Assembly (NCBI GenBank): GCA_016707425.1
Contig: JADJHU010000005.1
Span: 62,001 to 126,000, forward strand
Origin: Gammaproteobacteria bacterium
GTDB taxonomy: Bacteria; Pseudomonadota; Gammaproteobacteria; Steroidobacterales; Steroidobacteraceae
DNA length: 64,000 nt
Reading direction: 5' to 3'
Both the position numbers and the translations under genes were made by a program. This document shows positions 1 to 8,729 of this stretch, piece after piece. Each line of letters starts with the position of its first letter. Positions within the stretch are counted from its first letter, which is position 1. Under the pieces are notes generated by a model. It was not told the origin of the DNA, ran no database searches, and was given only the letters and a program-made list of their open reading frames with translations.

Positions 1-479
1 AGGCAGTTGCCGCGGCCGACGGGCGGCTGTCGGCGGCGCGGAGCGCATTCGATACGCTGGCAGATGAGGGCGCCAGGGAGTTCCCCGGGCTCTCGATCGA
101 GGCTCGCCGCTCCATCAACCTCGCGGCGATCGGATGTGCCGAGGTGCTGTGTCAGCGGCTCGCCGGGACACCGCTCGTGGCGCTTGCCAGGGCGGCGGTG
201 TCGTGCCGCGAGGTCACGGACGCCTATGGCGATCGTGCCGAGTGCGAGCGGCTGATGGCTGCGATAGCCGCCGGCCAGCTCGCGCTCGAGCCGCGACCGC
301 AGGTGCCAGGCGAGGTGCGGAAGCGAAGCGATCAGCTCCGGACGGTTGCGCGCTATCGCAGCCAGGAGGATGCCGTGCCGACAGCCGCCTCGCTCGATTC
401 GCGAAAGGACGGCGCGACGGGTGTTCCGAATGTGCTGGCCGAGGATACCTGGGATCTGTTTCGCGTGCTGCTGAGCTGA
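1..479 (+). CDS. 3' end of an unrecognised protein (partial at window edge)
   Basis: The frame starting at base 3 is open from the window edge to a TGA at 477-479, giving about 158 codons with a composition like that of the neighbouring genes, so this is the C-terminal part of a longer protein. I do not recognise the family. The visible part is soluble and mostly helical-looking, with Ala/Arg-rich segments, two Cys in the middle, and the ending WDLFRVLLS. No membrane segment is seen. It converges on prc with an 8-base gap, and I see no terminator between them. Shorter internal ATG/GTG starts exist but are not needed if the gene enters from the left. Confidence 0.55.
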   Translation, partial: AVAAADGRLSAARSAFDTLADEGAREFPGLSIEARRSINLAAIGCAEVLCQRLAGTPLVALARAAVSCREVTDAYGDRAECERLMAAIAAGQLALEPRPQVPGEVRKRSDQLRTVARYRSQEDAVPTAASLDSRKDGATGVPNVLAEDTWDLFRVLLS

Positions 480-487
480 GCGTGGCC

Positions 488-2623
488 TCAGGAGCTGCGC
501 TTCACCGTCGCCGGCCGGTTGCGGTCGACGGCAGATGGCCCGGCCACCATGTCCGCCATCACCTCGGTGGTCTGTTCCATGACGACATCCGGCAGCGTTG
601 CTGCGTCCAGATCCTCGATGCGTTTCAGGGGTTTCCCGCCCATGGCGGTCCGGCGCGCGTTCTCGCGCTCGAGCCGCTCGCTGTCGAGGCGCGCACGCTC
701 TTCGCGTCTGTCAGCGAGCCTGAGTGACACGGTGCGCTGTCTGCGCAGGGCTTCGCCGGCCTGGATGTCGGCAATCAGCCAGCGATAGTCGGGGTCGTGC
801 GCGGCACGCGCGCCTTCCTCGGAGGCGAGCGTGGCGACCGGAGCGCTCGTCGGGCGCAGCGCGTGATAGGGAACGCCGGCGATCCGGTCCCAGGGGAGCG
901 CGGCCTCGAGAGCGCTCTCTCCGAAGTCTTCGAGACTGATCCGCGAGGGCAGGGGTACGTCGGGCTCGACGCCGCGAAGCTGCGTGCTCTCGCCGGTCAC
1001 GCGGTAGAACTTCCCGATCGTGACGTGCAGCTGCCCGTTCACCGGCCGCTGTGACCAGCGATCGAGCCGCAGCGAGTTCTGTACGGTGCCCTTTCCGAAG
1101 GTACGCTGGCCGATGACGATGCCACGGTGGTAGTCCTGGATCGCGCCGGCGAAGATCTCCGAGGCGGAGGCGCTGAAGCGATCGACCAGGACGCCAAGCG
1201 GGCCGCCGTAGGTGGCTCCGGGCTCGGGGTCGTCGAGCACTTCCGTGCGTCCGGTATAGTCCCGCAGCTGCACGACCGGGCCGCGATCGATGAAGAGTCC
1301 GGTGAGCGCGGTTGCCTCCGGGAGGAAGCCACCGCCATTGCCACGCAGGTCGAGCACGAGGCCATCGATGCGTTCGGCCTCGAGTTCCCCGAGCAGGCGG
1401 CGCACATCGCGCGTCGTGCTGCGGTAGTTCTCGTCGCCCGAGCTCTGGGCATCGATGTCCTGGTAGAAGCTGGGAACGGTGATGACTCCGATCTTCAGCG
1501 TGCGGTCGCCGCGCCGGATGGTGCGCACTTCCTTCTGGGCGGCCTGGGCCTCGAGGGTCACCTTGTTGCGGACGAACTCGAGCTGCTTTTCGTTCGAGCC
1601 GGGCGCGGCGCCTGCAGGCAGGATCTGCAGCCGGACGGTAGTCCCCGCGTTTCCGCGGATGAGCTGCACGACATCGTCCAGGCGCCAGCCGATCACGTCA
1701 GTGAACGGTCCGCTCCTGCCCTGTCCGACGCCGACGATGCGGTCGTTCACGCCGAGCGTACCGGCGGCAGCTGCCGGACCACCTTCGAGCACGTTCATGA
1801 TGGTCACGTAGTCGTCGATCAGCTGCAGCGAGGCACCGATGCCCTCGTAGTTGAGGCTCATCTGGATGCGGTATTCCTCGCTGTTGCGCGGCGAGAAGTA
1901 ACTGGAGTGCGGATCGAAGGTGCGGGCGTAACTGTTCAGCAGGTTTTCGAATACCTCGTCCGGGCTGATCTGGTCGATGCGCTTCAGCGCCCGCTCGTAG
2001 CGCTTCGAGAGGATGTCGGCGGCGTCCTTCCAGTTCTTCCCCGTGAGCAGGAGAGAGAGAGCGTCATTCTTCACGCGCTTGCGCCAGAGCTCGTTCATCT
2101 CCGCCTCGCTGGCAGGCCATGCCGCACCCTTGCGATCGAACTCGAAGGATTCGGCGATCGTGAAGTCGGGCTCCTTCGCGAGGGTCGCGAGCGCGTAGCG
2201 CAGGCGCTCGCGGTTGCGCTGCTGGAAGCGCGCGAAGATCACATAGGCCGGCTCGAGCTCGCCGGTGCGGATCATGTCGTCGAAGCGCAGGCGGTAGCCG
2301 TCGAACTCATCGATGTCGCGCGCGAGAAAATAGCTGCGTTGCCCGTCGAGGGAGTCGAGATAGCGCCCGAAGACCTGCGCCGAGAATTCGTCGTCGATGG
2401 CCGCCCGCAGGTAGTGGGCTTCCTCCAGAATGGAACCCACTCTGCGCGCGACCATGCGCTGGCGTTCCGAAGGCGCGATTGCGCCGGCGGGCAGTGCCTC
2501 CGTGCCGGCCGGCGCCCGCGAGGCGCTTCCGGCCGACAGCACGAGCAGCATCAGCGCTGAGGCGGCGAACCAGGTCGCGGGTCTGTGGGCGAGCTTCGGC
2601 ATGAGCTGGGACTCTTTGGACAT
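488..2623 (-). CDS. prc: Carboxy-terminal processing (tail-specific) protease Prc, family S41
   Basis: A periplasmic serine protease that cleaves proteins from their C-termini; in enterobacteria Prc trims penicillin-binding protein 3 and peptidoglycan hydrolases. An N-terminal signal segment (hydrophobic core about ATWFAASALMLLVLSAG) is followed by the helical N-terminal domain, a PDZ domain containing NYEGIGASLQ, and the S41 core with a Ser in RFSASASEIFAG and the Lys general base in RTFGKGTVQ. A long C-terminal region matches the usual Prc architecture and length (about 711 aa). The frame is open to a GTG at 2698 that overlaps the upstream stop as GTGA. I prefer ATG 2623 because AGGTGA lies 11 bases upstream and it gives a normal signal peptide; ATG 2602 is a third option. 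Confidence 0.93.
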   Translation of the reverse strand: MSKESQLMPKLAHRPATWFAASALMLLVLSAGSASRAPAGTEALPAGAIAPSERQRMVARRVGSILEEAHYLRAAIDDEFSAQVFGRYLDSLDGQRSYFLARDIDEFDGYRLRFDDMIRTGELEPAYVIFARFQQRNRERLRYALATLAKEPDFTIAESFEFDRKGAAWPASEAEMNELWRKRVKNDALSLLLTGKNWKDAADILSKRYERALKRIDQISPDEVFENLLNSYARTFDPHSSYFSPRNSEEYRIQMSLNYEGIGASLQLIDDYVTIMNVLEGGPAAAAGTLGVNDRIVGVGQGRSGPFTDVIGWRLDDVVQLIRGNAGTTVRLQILPAGAAPGSNEKQLEFVRNKVTLEAQAAQKEVRTIRRGDRTLKIGVITVPSFYQDIDAQSSGDENYRSTTRDVRRLLGELEAERIDGLVLDLRGNGGGFLPEATALTGLFIDRGPVVQLRDYTGRTEVLDDPEPGATYGGPLGVLVDRFSASASEIFAGAIQDYHRGIVIGQRTFGKGTVQNSLRLDRWSQRPVNGQLHVTIGKFYRVTGESTQLRGVEPDVPLPSRISLEDFGESALEAALPWDRIAGVPYHALRPTSAPVATLASEEGARAAHDPDYRWLIADIQAGEALRRQRTVSLRLADRREERARLDSERLERENARRTAMGGKPLKRIEDLDAATLPDVVMEQTTEVMADMVAGPSAVDRNRPATVKRSS

Positions 2624-2694
2624 ACGATCAGGATTCACCTCGTAGAGCGCCTCCGCCTCGCTCTGGTTCCCCGAATGACGGTCACGCTGGGCCG

Positions 2695-2988
2695 TCACGA
2701 CCGACGCATCAGCCGCCAGAGGACGCGCCCCGTGAGCAGGAGCGCGTAAGGCCCCATGAACACGATCCAGAACGCCGGTGACCCCGCAAGAAGACCGCGC
2801 AGGTAGTCGCCCCAGAGCGCGAACGGGCCGCCATGACCATAGGTGCCCAGGGTGAGCTCCCCGACGCCCCAGATCAGCCAGGGCACGAGGATCAGCCCGG
2901 CGCCCAGGGCGGCCAGGAGAAAGGCGAGCTCCCGCCCGATGGGAGATCTCGGCTGCGCGATCGCCGGCGTCGGGCTGGGGCTGCTCAT
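2695..2988 (-). CDS. Small two-helix inner-membrane protein of unknown function
   Basis: A 97-aa protein upstream of prc on the same strand. A Pro/Ser-rich N-terminus is followed by a hydrophobic segment (about residues 21-41, LAFLLAALGAGLILVPWLIW), a Gly-rich loop, and a second hydrophobic segment (about 73-88), then a basic tail ending RLMRRS. The positive tail suggests both ends face the cytoplasm. I do not recognise the family. The stop overlaps the most distal possible GTG of prc, so the two genes are probably co-transcribed. ATG 2988 is the start that gives a normal membrane protein; a longer open frame to 3945 runs antisense to the oxidoreductase and is not credible. Confidence 0.6.
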   Translation of the reverse strand: MSSPSPTPAIAQPRSPIGRELAFLLAALGAGLILVPWLIWGVGELTLGTYGHGGPFALWGDYLRGLLAGSPAFWIVFMGPYALLLTGRVLWRLMRRS

Positions 2989-3051
2989 CGCCGGCAATGA
3001 TAACCTGTCAGTGTGTGCCGCGGCTTTCTGCGGCCCGGGAGGGCAATCGAC

Positions 3052-3999
3052 TTGTCGCAGGAACTTCGCACCGCTGTCGTCGGCGTGGGCTATCTCGGCC
3101 GGTTTCACGCGCAGAAATACGCGCAGGCACCGGGCGCGCATCTCGTTGCCGTCGCCGATCCGCACCCGCAGGCCCGTGAGGCGCTCGCGGCGGAGCTCGG
3201 GGTACGCGCCGTCGCCAGCCATCGTGAGCTCCTGGGGCATGTGGATGCCGTGAGCGTCGTCACACCGACGCCCCTCCACTACGGGATTGCGCGCGACTTT
3301 CTCGAGGCGGGCGCGCATGTCCTCGTCGAGAAACCGGTGACGGCCACGCCCGAGGAGGCGCGCGATCTCGTGCGGATCGCCGCTGCGAACCGGCGCATCC
3401 TGCAGGTGGGTCATCTCGAGCGCTTCAATGCTGCGGTCGTGGCAGCCGTGCCGCAGCTCACGGCGCCGCGCTTCATCGAGTGCCACCGGCTGGCGCCTTA
3501 CCGCGAGCGGGGCACGGACGTCAATGTCGTGCTCGATCTCATGATCCACGACCTCGATCTCGTGCAGACCATCGTCGGGAGTGAGGTCGCCTCGATCGAC
3601 GCCATCGGGGCGCCGGTGTTCTCGGAGGCCCTGGACATCGCCAATGCGCGCATCCGCTTCGCGAACGGCTGCATTGCGAATGCCACTGCGAGTCGGGTGA
3701 GCCTCAAGACCGAGCGCAAGCTGCGGATCTTCCAGGACGATGCCTATCTTTCCATCGATCTGCAGGAGAAGATCCTCACCGTGGTCCGCAAGCGCCCGGA
3801 AGGCCCGCAACCGGGCCAGTTGCCCGTCACCATCGAGGAAAACAGCTTCGCACAGGGAGATGCGCTGCAGGCGGAGATCGAGTCCTTCCTGGAGTGCATC
3901 CGCACGGGGCGTCCACCGGTCGTGAGCGGGCGCGCCGGGCTGCACGCACTCGAGACGGCCTTGCGCATCACCGGACAGGTGACGGCGCGCGGCGCTTGA
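3052..3999 (+). CDS. Gfo/Idh/MocA-family NAD(P)-dependent oxidoreductase
   Basis: A 315-aa dehydrogenase of the glucose-fructose oxidoreductase type. The Rossmann motif G-x-G-x-x-G is at residues 11-16 (GVGYLG) and the family's VEKPVTA segment with the catalytic Lys is at about 92-98, followed by the C-terminal substrate domain (LDLMIHDLDLV). Members resembling this one include UDP-GlcNAc 3-dehydrogenases (GnnA) linked to lipid A, but no lpx gene or aminotransferase is nearby, so the substrate is open. The start is taken as TTG 3052 because GGGAGG lies 8 bases upstream and the protein then begins MSQELRTAVVG; an ATG 39 bases earlier (3013) has no obvious ribosome site. Divergent from the small membrane-protein gene. 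Confidence 0.82.
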   Translation: MSQELRTAVVGVGYLGRFHAQKYAQAPGAHLVAVADPHPQAREALAAELGVRAVASHRELLGHVDAVSVVTPTPLHYGIARDFLEAGAHVLVEKPVTATPEEARDLVRIAAANRRILQVGHLERFNAAVVAAVPQLTAPRFIECHRLAPYRERGTDVNVVLDLMIHDLDLVQTIVGSEVASIDAIGAPVFSEALDIANARIRFANGCIANATASRVSLKTERKLRIFQDDAYLSIDLQEKILTVVRKRPEGPQPGQLPVTIEENSFAQGDALQAEIESFLECIRTGRPPVVSGRAGLHALETALRITGQVTARGA

Positions 4000-4031
4000 A
4001 AGCGGCTGCGGGTGACCCCATCCACACGCCC

Positions 4032-4754
4032 ATGAAAGCCAAAGCGCTCGTCCGCTCCGACTCCATCCGTGCCCTGCGCCCGGCGCTGGAGATCGACTTC
4101 GTCGCCGATTTCACCTGCCCGTGGTCGTGGCTCAGCAAGCGGCGTCTGGAGCGTGCCCTGGAGAACGTGCAGGGCCTTGGCCGACCCGAGGTCCGGTGGC
4201 ATGCCTTCCTGGTCGCTCCGCCCTCGGGGGTGGGACCCGCCTGGCGAGACCGTCTCGCGGCGCGCCTGCCGGAAGGGCTCACAGTGGACGAAGCCGAGCA
4301 AAGCCTCGTGGACGCGGGCCGGGAGCTGGGCATCCACTTCGCCTTCGGAAGCCTCGGCGAGGTGCCGGGCACGTCCGAGGCGCACCGCCTCGTGAAGCTC
4401 GCTGCCCGCGAGGGCCGCCACGTCGAGATCGCGGACACGCTGTTTTCGGCGTGGTTCGAGGCGGGCCGCGACATTGGTTCCAGATCCGTGCTGGCGACGC
4501 TCGGCGCCGAGGCGGAGCTGTCGGCACACACCCTGGACCTGTTCCGCTCGACCGAGCAGGGCGCCACGGAGGTCGCGCGCGACGATGAACGTCTGCGGGC
4601 TCTGGGCGTCGTGGCGACGCCGAACCTCCTGCTGAACGGGAACGTGCTCGTGACGGGCCCCGCCGATATCGACACCTATCTTCAGGCACTCGATCAGGCT
4701 CTGTTCCCGCAACTCGCCGACGCGGATGACGGGCGCGTGCCGACGCTGCACTGA
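4032..4754 (+). CDS. DsbA-family thioredoxin-fold protein (FrnE/HCCA isomerase-like)
   Basis: A 240-aa cytoplasmic protein with no signal peptide. The thioredoxin-fold active site is DFTCPWSW (Cys29, Ser32), a helical insertion follows, and a cis-Pro loop ATPNLLLNG lies near the C-terminus. The second active-site Cys is a Ser, so this is unlikely to be a normal dithiol oxidase. Such C-x-x-S forms occur among DsbA-like and 2-hydroxychromene-2-carboxylate isomerase-like proteins that use glutathione or act as isomerases. ATG 4032 starts 32 bases after the oxidoreductase stop, so the two are probably one operon. The longer frame from 3894 overlaps the upstream gene and is rejected. Confidence 0.75.
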   Translation: MKAKALVRSDSIRALRPALEIDFVADFTCPWSWLSKRRLERALENVQGLGRPEVRWHAFLVAPPSGVGPAWRDRLAARLPEGLTVDEAEQSLVDAGRELGIHFAFGSLGEVPGTSEAHRLVKLAAREGRHVEIADTLFSAWFEAGRDIGSRSVLATLGAEAELSAHTLDLFRSTEQGATEVARDDERLRALGVVATPNLLLNGNVLVTGPADIDTYLQALDQALFPQLADADDGRVPTLH

Positions 4755-4786
4755 GCGCGCTGGTTTTTCGCGGCAGGAAGGGCTTC

Positions 4787-5707
4787 ATGCAACCACGGCA
4801 CTTCCAGCACAGCTCACGCCCCGTGACGGTTGCTGCCACACAGTTCGCCTGCGACTGGGACATCGATGCCAATATCGCGCGGGCCGAACGCCTGGTTCGG
4901 GACGCAGCGGGCCGCGGTGCACGGATCATCCTGCTGCAGGAGCTGTTCGAGACACCGTATTTCTGCATCGAGCAGGACTCCCGCCATTTTGCGCTCGCGC
5001 GCACCCTCGAGGACAGCACCGCGGTGCGCCACTTCCGGTCCATCGCGAGCGAGCTGGGCGTGGTGCTGCCGGTCAGCTTCTTCGAACGTCGCAACATGGC
5101 GTTCTTCAACTCGCTGGCGGTGATCGATGCCTCGGGTGAGGTGCTCGGGGTATACCGCAAGTCGCACATCCCGAACGGTCCGGGCTACCAGGAGAAGCAC
5201 TACTTCAGCCCCGGCGACACCGGGTTCAGGGTATGGGACACCCGCTACGGGCGCATCGGCGTCGGCATCTGCTGGGATCAGTGGTTCCCGGAGAGCGCGC
5301 GCATCATGGCGCTCATGGGGGCCGAGCTGATTCTCTATCCGACGGCCATCGGCACCGAACCGCCTCCGGCTCCGCCCGTCAACTCACGTGACCACTGGCA
5401 GCGGACCCAGCAGGGCCATGCCGCGGCGAATCTCGTGCCGCTCATCGCCTCGAACCGCTGGGGTCTCGAGCGGTCGATCCAGGATCCCGAGCGGCTCTTC
5501 ATCCGCTTCTACGGCTCCTCGTTCATCGCCGATCCCATGGGCGCCCGGATCGCCGAGGCGGGCGAGGAGGGCGATGCCGTGCTCACCGCGACGTTCGATC
5601 TCGCGGAGCTCGAAGCGCAGCGCCGCAGCTGGTTCGTGTTCCGCGACCGACGGCCGGATCTCTACGGGCTGCTCGGCTCGTTCGACGGGCAGTTGCCACC
5701 ACGCTGA
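4787..5707 (+). CDS. aguB: N-carbamoylputrescine amidase
   Basis: Hydrolyses N-carbamoylputrescine to putrescine, ammonia and CO2, the last step of the arginine-decarboxylase/agmatine route to polyamines. A nitrilase-superfamily protein of 306 aa with the Glu-Lys-Cys triad visible as Glu52 (LLQELFETPYF), Lys125 (YRKSHIP) and Cys162 (GICWDQWFPE). The sequence around GPGYQEKHYFSPGD is characteristic of AguB. AGGAAGG 6 bases before ATG 4787 is a strong ribosome site. No agmatine deiminase (aguA) is in the window. The last 46 bases overlap the convergent DUF3482 gene. Confidence 0.93.
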   Translation: MQPRHFQHSSRPVTVAATQFACDWDIDANIARAERLVRDAAGRGARIILLQELFETPYFCIEQDSRHFALARTLEDSTAVRHFRSIASELGVVLPVSFFERRNMAFFNSLAVIDASGEVLGVYRKSHIPNGPGYQEKHYFSPGDTGFRVWDTRYGRIGVGICWDQWFPESARIMALMGAELILYPTAIGTEPPPAPPVNSRDHWQRTQQGHAAANLVPLIASNRWGLERSIQDPERLFIRFYGSSFIADPMGARIAEAGEEGDAVLTATFDLAELEAQRRSWFVFRDRRPDLYGLLGSFDGQLPPR

Positions 5708-7179
5708 GGGTCGCGGTCCACGGGCGCGACGGCCCCGGGGTAGAGGCGTCCGAGCAGCGCCACGCCGAGGCGATGCATGATCGGCTGCAGCACCGCGGCA
5801 ACGTCCGGCGCGGGTTGCGGCGCCGTGGTGCCTGCAGCACGGAAGATCCTCTCGAGGGCTGCGCGCTCGGCGGTGACGCATCCCTCGACGGCTTCGAGCC
5901 AGTGTCCCGGGACGCCTGCGGCGACGAAGCCGCCGCGCCCGCGCCCGAAGTGAGCCACTGCGAGATAGCGCAGCAGCGCGGCGGCCACGCGCCCGCAGAG
6001 GAATTCCGCGGACCAGCTCACCTCCGTCTGCCCCACGCCACGGGCAAGGTTGTACGCGTGGGTGAGTCCGCCTGCACCGAGCGCGCCGAGCACGCCGCCG
6101 ATCAGGGCGCCCGCGCCGAAGGTGAGTCCGCCTGCAGCGAGATCCGCGGCGAGCCCGCTGAGCGCGCCCGAGGCGAGGCCGCCGATCATGGTGGCGCGCC
6201 CGGTATCGGCGGGGCGTGCGACGCGGTACTCGCCGTCGGGGTGCGCGAGGATCTCGCCTTTCGCCCGTCCCGCAAGGCCGTGAAGCGCGATGAGTTCGTC
6301 GGTGGTCTCGCGCACGACCACATCGAGCCGCCGGGCGAGGGCGCGCATCGCCTGCTCGAGCCCGGGCTCGGCAGGAGCCTCGACACCCGTGACGGCCCTG
6401 CTGAGCCAGGCCCGCGCGCGCTCAGCGAGGTGACGCCCGGTGAGGGTCTCGCGGTCCGTGGCCGCTGCGGCCAGTTGCCGCGCGAGCAGCACCATCGAGC
6501 GCGCGAAGACGTCCAGATTCCGGGTGCTCCAGGCGGCGCGCAGACGGGTGAAAGCAGCATGCTTCTCTGGCGGCAGCAGTGGCTCGATGGCAGCCAGCAG
6601 CACGTCTTCCTGCACCCAGCAGCGCGCAAAGGCGTCGAAGGCGAGCACCCCCCGGACCATGGGCCGCCCGGAGAGGACGTTGCGCCACACGGCGGTCTCG
6701 GCCCGTTCGGCCTCCTGGGGGCGCGGGAGCCCGAGCTGGTTGAGCAGCACGATCGCGGGCTTGCCGATCCACTCGAGGATCTGCAGCTCGGCATCGACGT
6801 AGCCTGCGGCCTGCGGATCCTCGCTGATGTTGGCCACGTAGAGCACCAGATCGCTGTCGTCGCGGACGTGGCGCACGGCCTGCTGGGAGCTCCAGAATGG
6901 CCGGTCGGCGAAGCGGTCCCAGACCTGCGAGAGCACCCAGCCGATCGGGTTGGCACTCTGGCGAAGGCGCCTGAGGAGCCGCGCGCTGTCGCCGAAGCCC
7001 GGCGTGTCCCAGAGCGCGAGCTCGTCGCCTTCGCGCGTCGTGAGCAGCATGTGGGCTTCGGCTTCTTCTGTGACGTGTGCCTCGTCGCGCACTTCGCCGA
7101 TGTCACGCCGCAGGAGCGTGCGCGCGAGCGAGGTCTTGCCGACGTTCGTATGCGAGATGAGACTGAGGTTGACGATCAT
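5662..7179 (-). CDS. DUF3482-domain GTPase-like protein
   Basis: A 505-aa Era/TrmE-type P-loop protein with a C-terminal DUF3482 region. The N-terminus carries a P-loop of the form SHTNVGKTS (residues 9-17), in which the usual first Gly is absent, and a clear G3 motif DTPG (58-61). The G4 position reads LLNQLG instead of NKxD, so guanine specificity is uncertain. A Gly/Ala-rich hydrophobic stretch in the C-terminal half (around ASGALSGLAADLAAGGLTFG) suggests membrane contact. Its ATG overlaps the stop of the DUF2868 gene (ATGA), indicating coupled expression. The pair recurs in proteobacteria but I know no established function. Confidence 0.82.
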   Translation of the reverse strand: MIVNLSLISHTNVGKTSLARTLLRRDIGEVRDEAHVTEEAEAHMLLTTREGDELALWDTPGFGDSARLLRRLRQSANPIGWVLSQVWDRFADRPFWSSQQAVRHVRDDSDLVLYVANISEDPQAAGYVDAELQILEWIGKPAIVLLNQLGLPRPQEAERAETAVWRNVLSGRPMVRGVLAFDAFARCWVQEDVLLAAIEPLLPPEKHAAFTRLRAAWSTRNLDVFARSMVLLARQLAAAATDRETLTGRHLAERARAWLSRAVTGVEAPAEPGLEQAMRALARRLDVVVRETTDELIALHGLAGRAKGEILAHPDGEYRVARPADTGRATMIGGLASGALSGLAADLAAGGLTFGAGALIGGVLGALGAGGLTHAYNLARGVGQTEVSWSAEFLCGRVAAALLRYLAVAHFGRGRGGFVAAGVPGHWLEAVEGCVTAERAALERIFRAAGTTAPQPAPDVAAVLQPIMHRLGVALLGRLYPGAVAPVDRDPQRGGNCPSNEPSSP

Positions 7180-8681
7180 GCGCGGCTGCCCGCGAGCGCA
7201 CGCCGCAGTGCCTCGGCTGCGGGATGGTCCGCCGGCGGGGATGCAGGCAGGCGTTCGAGGTCTGCGGTGCAGACCGCGAGTCCGTAGCCTGCTGCGAAGC
7301 GCACCCAGAGCGCACGCCGCTCGTCGATGCGCGGGGCGAGTGCCGGATCGCCGGCGAGCCGTGCCGCATAGGCGCTCTCATCCACGAGCACGAGCAGCCG
7401 CGTGCGGCCGGCGCCCGGAGCCAGGGCCTCGCGCGAGATGACCAGGGCGAGCCCATGGTTCTCGACCTCGGGCGTTGCCGCAAGACTGACGATCAGGATC
7501 AGGCAGTCCATCGGGTGGGCCAGCAGCCGCTCGAGCGTCGGCCCGAGGGCCTCCTCTTCCCCATAGCGAAGTGGCGCCTGCCACTCGAGGCGCGAGTCGC
7601 GGCCCAGTGCGGTTCGCAGCAGGGTTTCGAGCCCATGCCGCGCGGCCGCCGAGGGTTCACAGGCGACGGGCTGGCCGGCGATGAGGTTGCCGGCCAGGGA
7701 GCCTGAGCCGGGCTCGAAGAGGCTGCGCGCGTAGCGATCCAGGGAGTCGGGCGTCGATACGCGCCAGCTGCGGTGCCACAGGCGCAGCGTTTCCATGAGG
7801 GCAAGCGCCAGCCGGGGCAGAATGACATACAGCGCCACGGTGGCGGCGGTCAGGTGGATCCAGGGTGCCGCGTCGGCGCCACCGGCCGGTGCGCCCCAGC
7901 GCAGCGCCGCCACGGCCTCGCGGCTCGCCGGCAGGGGAATTCCCGTGAGGGCCGCCGCCGGACCGTAGATGAGGCGGATGGCTGCATGCACGCTACGTGG
8001 CCCGAGAAACGTGCTCTCCCACCCGGCGTCGTACTGGAGAACGATGCCCCGCAGATAGAGCCCGGCGATGAGGCCGCCCGCCACGGCGGCGGCGGCGAGG
8101 TGCAGCAGGCGCCGAATCCGGGCGAGGAGCAGTGGGCGTCCGATCGGGCGCCAGTCGGCCTCGAAGCGGCGCAGTGCCTCGGTGAGCGGGGCGTTGAAGA
8201 TCGCGGAGTGCGCGAACCAGCGGCTCGCACGCCAGCGCGACAGGCGCGCCAGAAGCGCGGTGAAGGCGTGTGGCGTGCGCTGCGGCGATGACCCGGATGT
8301 GCGTCGCGCCGTCGCGATCAGCGCGAGATAGACGAACAGGTTCCACGCCATCAGCCCGGCCAGGGGAAAGGCCAGAATGTTCACGCGGCGCGGAGTGTCC
8401 AGCGTCGAGAGCGCGACGCCGAGGAGGATGCCGAGGACCAGCAGTGGCGCGACATAGGCACCCGCACCCTCCAGCACGCCACCGACATGCCGGACGGCCG
8501 GGTAGCGGATGGCGAGCAGCCTCAGCAGGCGCCGTGCCCGTGCCGCGAGCTGTGACCGCCCGCCGCGCAAGGCCGCCCGCGTGGCGTCGGCACGATCGGC
8601 GAACGGCAGGATTTCACCCGTGCGGTCGCTCTCCTCGATGGCTTTGACGAGCAGGATCGTTCGCAGCGTGCGGGCTCGCAT
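7176..8681 (-). CDS. DUF2868-domain membrane protein, partner of the DUF3482 GTPase
   Basis: A protein of about 501 aa with four apparent membrane segments: two in the first third (around VAPLLVLGILLGVALS and ILAFPLAGLMAWNLFVYLAL), one near the middle (LHLAAAAVAGGLIAGLYL) and one about residues 280-300 (TAATVALYVILPRLALAL). A soluble C-terminal part follows. ATG 8681 gives MRARTLRTILLVKAIEESD; the open frame reaches a TTG at 8699. The gene ends in an ATGA overlap with the GTPase-like gene, so the two products are probably made in fixed ratio and act together at the inner membrane. Function unknown. Confidence 0.78.
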   Translation of the reverse strand: MRARTLRTILLVKAIEESDRTGEILPFADRADATRAALRGGRSQLAARARRLLRLLAIRYPAVRHVGGVLEGAGAYVAPLLVLGILLGVALSTLDTPRRVNILAFPLAGLMAWNLFVYLALIATARRTSGSSPQRTPHAFTALLARLSRWRASRWFAHSAIFNAPLTEALRRFEADWRPIGRPLLLARIRRLLHLAAAAVAGGLIAGLYLRGIVLQYDAGWESTFLGPRSVHAAIRLIYGPAAALTGIPLPASREAVAALRWGAPAGGADAAPWIHLTAATVALYVILPRLALALMETLRLWHRSWRVSTPDSLDRYARSLFEPGSGSLAGNLIAGQPVACEPSAAARHGLETLLRTALGRDSRLEWQAPLRYGEEEALGPTLERLLAHPMDCLILIVSLAATPEVENHGLALVISREALAPGAGRTRLLVLVDESAYAARLAGDPALAPRIDERRALWVRFAAGYGLAVCTADLERLPASPPADHPAAEALRRALAGSRA

Positions 8682-8729
8682 GGTGCGACGATCATACAAA
8701 ATGTTGCGCCCTGTGCCGGTGGGCTGTCT

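Noticed and set aside
2989..3945. Long minus-strand open frame upstream of the small membrane protein
   Set aside because: It is antisense to the well-supported Gfo/Idh/MocA gene and has low-complexity charged composition; only the part from 2988 looks like a protein.
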